From an uncultured Carboxylicivirga sp. (lineage in GTDB: Bacteria > Bacteroidota > Bacteroidia > Bacteroidales > Marinilabiliaceae): a DNA stretch of 64,000 bases. The notes beneath the pieces are model-generated. The model was given only the letters and a program-made list of their open reading frames with translations, was not told the DNA's origin and searched no databases. Every line of letters begins with the position of its first letter. Positions within the stretch are counted from its first letter, which is position 1. The stretch is from contig CANNEA010000009.1 of assembly GCA_947503525.1 (NCBI GenBank), forward strand, positions 159,175-223,174, written 5' to 3'. Made by a program: the position numbers and the translations under genes. Positions 63,774 to 64,000 of the stretch are shown piece by piece.

Positions 63774-63805
63774 CAAAAGTAATACTTACTTGGACTCATT
63801 CCAAA
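63774..63805 (-). promoter_or_regulatory. Promoter of the hemerythrin-luxR operon
   Basis: On the minus strand TTTG (63802-63805), 20 bases and TACTTTTG (63774-63781), matching the Bacteroidetes consensus, 16 bases before the ATG. Confidence 0.6.
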
Positions 63806-63856
63806 TAAGAAAGCCACTATTGCTATACTCTTGTTACACAAATCTATTAAACCCAA

Positions 63857-63888
63857 AAAACCCCATACTCTAATGAATAAGGGGTTTT
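63857..63888. terminator. Hairpin between rRNA operon and hemerythrin gene
   Basis: Eight-base arms AAAACCCC (63857-63864) and GGGGTTTT (63881-63888) with a 16-base loop. On the minus strand it is followed by TT then GGGTTT, so it may be a second, weaker terminator after the rRNA operon. Confidence 0.5.
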
Positions 63889-63923
63889 CATTTGATGCGT
63901 TTACAGCGCTAAATTTTAAGCAC

Positions 63924-63960
63924 AAAAAAAGAGTAAGCGAAAACAAATTCGATTACTCTT
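63924..63960 (-). terminator. Terminator of the rRNA operon
   Basis: Stem AAGAGTAA (63929-63936) with TTACTCTT (63953-63960), plus an inner CGAA/TTCG stem and a 6-base loop, followed on the minus strand by seven T (63924-63930). It begins 12 bases after the 5S rRNA end. Confidence 0.85.
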
Positions 63961-63972
63961 CTTAATAAAAAG

Positions 63973-64000
63973 GGCGGCGACCTACTCTCCCACTTCTACG
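63973..64000 (-). rRNA. rrf: 5S rRNA, 3' end (partial)
   Basis: The reverse complement reads AAGTGGGAGAGTAGGTCGCC, then GCC, the conserved 3' end of Bacteroidetes 5S rRNA. The remainder lies beyond the right edge. The following terminator supports the end of an rRNA operon transcribed leftward. Confidence 0.9.

Noticed and set aside
1..64000. Prophage, insertion sequence or defence island
   Set aside because: No transposase, integrase, terminase, restriction or toxin-antitoxin gene was recognised. The tRNA-Pro gene shows no flanking direct repeat or integrase.

Overview
The window is chromosomal DNA of a Bacteroidota bacterium, most likely order Bacteroidales or Marinilabiliales. It is AT-rich. 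The pointers are an ECF sigma / FecR / TonB receiver / DUF4249 operon, a hybrid-sensor propeller protein, DUF4922, DUF4861 and DUF4783 families, and weak Shine-Dalgarno sites. Several promoters also fit the Bacteroidetes form TTTG-N19/20-TAnnTTTG. No prophage, insertion sequence or CRISPR array is visible. Placement below phylum is inference.

Layout. 1-2004: N-terminal propeller of a hybrid two-component sensor, cut by the window edge. 2.4-5.7 kb: a SYLF-domain protein, an 811-base intergenic stretch with a degenerate 21-bp tandem repeat, and two unrecognised genes. 5.8-10.3 kb: a BNR/sortilin-like propeller lipoprotein and an OprB-like porin. 10.4-22.1 kb: a peptidoglycan-recycling island. 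On the minus strand it encodes an amidase-like lipase-free exported protein, a tandem GT2 glycosyltransferase, a DUF4922 HIT-like phosphorylase, a SpoIID protein, an AmpG-like permease with a periplasmic insert, and a GHL10 glycosidase. Divergent murK and murQ complete it. 22.2-28.8 kb: trxB, then the sigma/anti-sigma/TonB-receptor operon with a small extra ORF. tRNA-Pro(GGG) follows at 28966.

29.1-33.4 kb: a possible extracytoplasmic redox module (CpxP-like protein, 2[4Fe-4S] ferredoxin, four-His membrane cytochrome b, Tat-exported flavoprotein) followed by an SBF-family transporter. 33.6-36.7 kb: a small uronate locus (DUF4861, kduI, lacI-type regulator) whose regulator carries twin operators around its own -7 box. 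37.4-40.9 kb: a HypD-like glycyl radical enzyme and its activase. 40.9-42.6 kb: FGE-like protein, methyltransferase, DUF2809 membrane protein.

42.8-53.1 kb: housekeeping genes on the plus strand: an RlmL-type methyltransferase, a nitronate monooxygenase/FabK-like enzyme, a paired M16 protease, a RelA/SpoT protein, Fur, PurA and a D-threonine-aldolase-type PLP enzyme. 53.1-63.8 kb: a potassium channel, a TPR lipoprotein plus LPP20 lipoprotein, nadC, DUF4783, rlmH, a 1232-residue NtrY-like kinase, an RDD protein, a LuxR regulator with a pseudo-receiver, and a Ric-type hemerythrin. The window ends in the 3' tip of a minus-strand 5S rRNA with its terminator.

The most system-like parts are the peptidoglycan island, which includes activities with no assigned step, and the flavoprotein/cytochrome b module, whose substrate cannot be read from the sequence.
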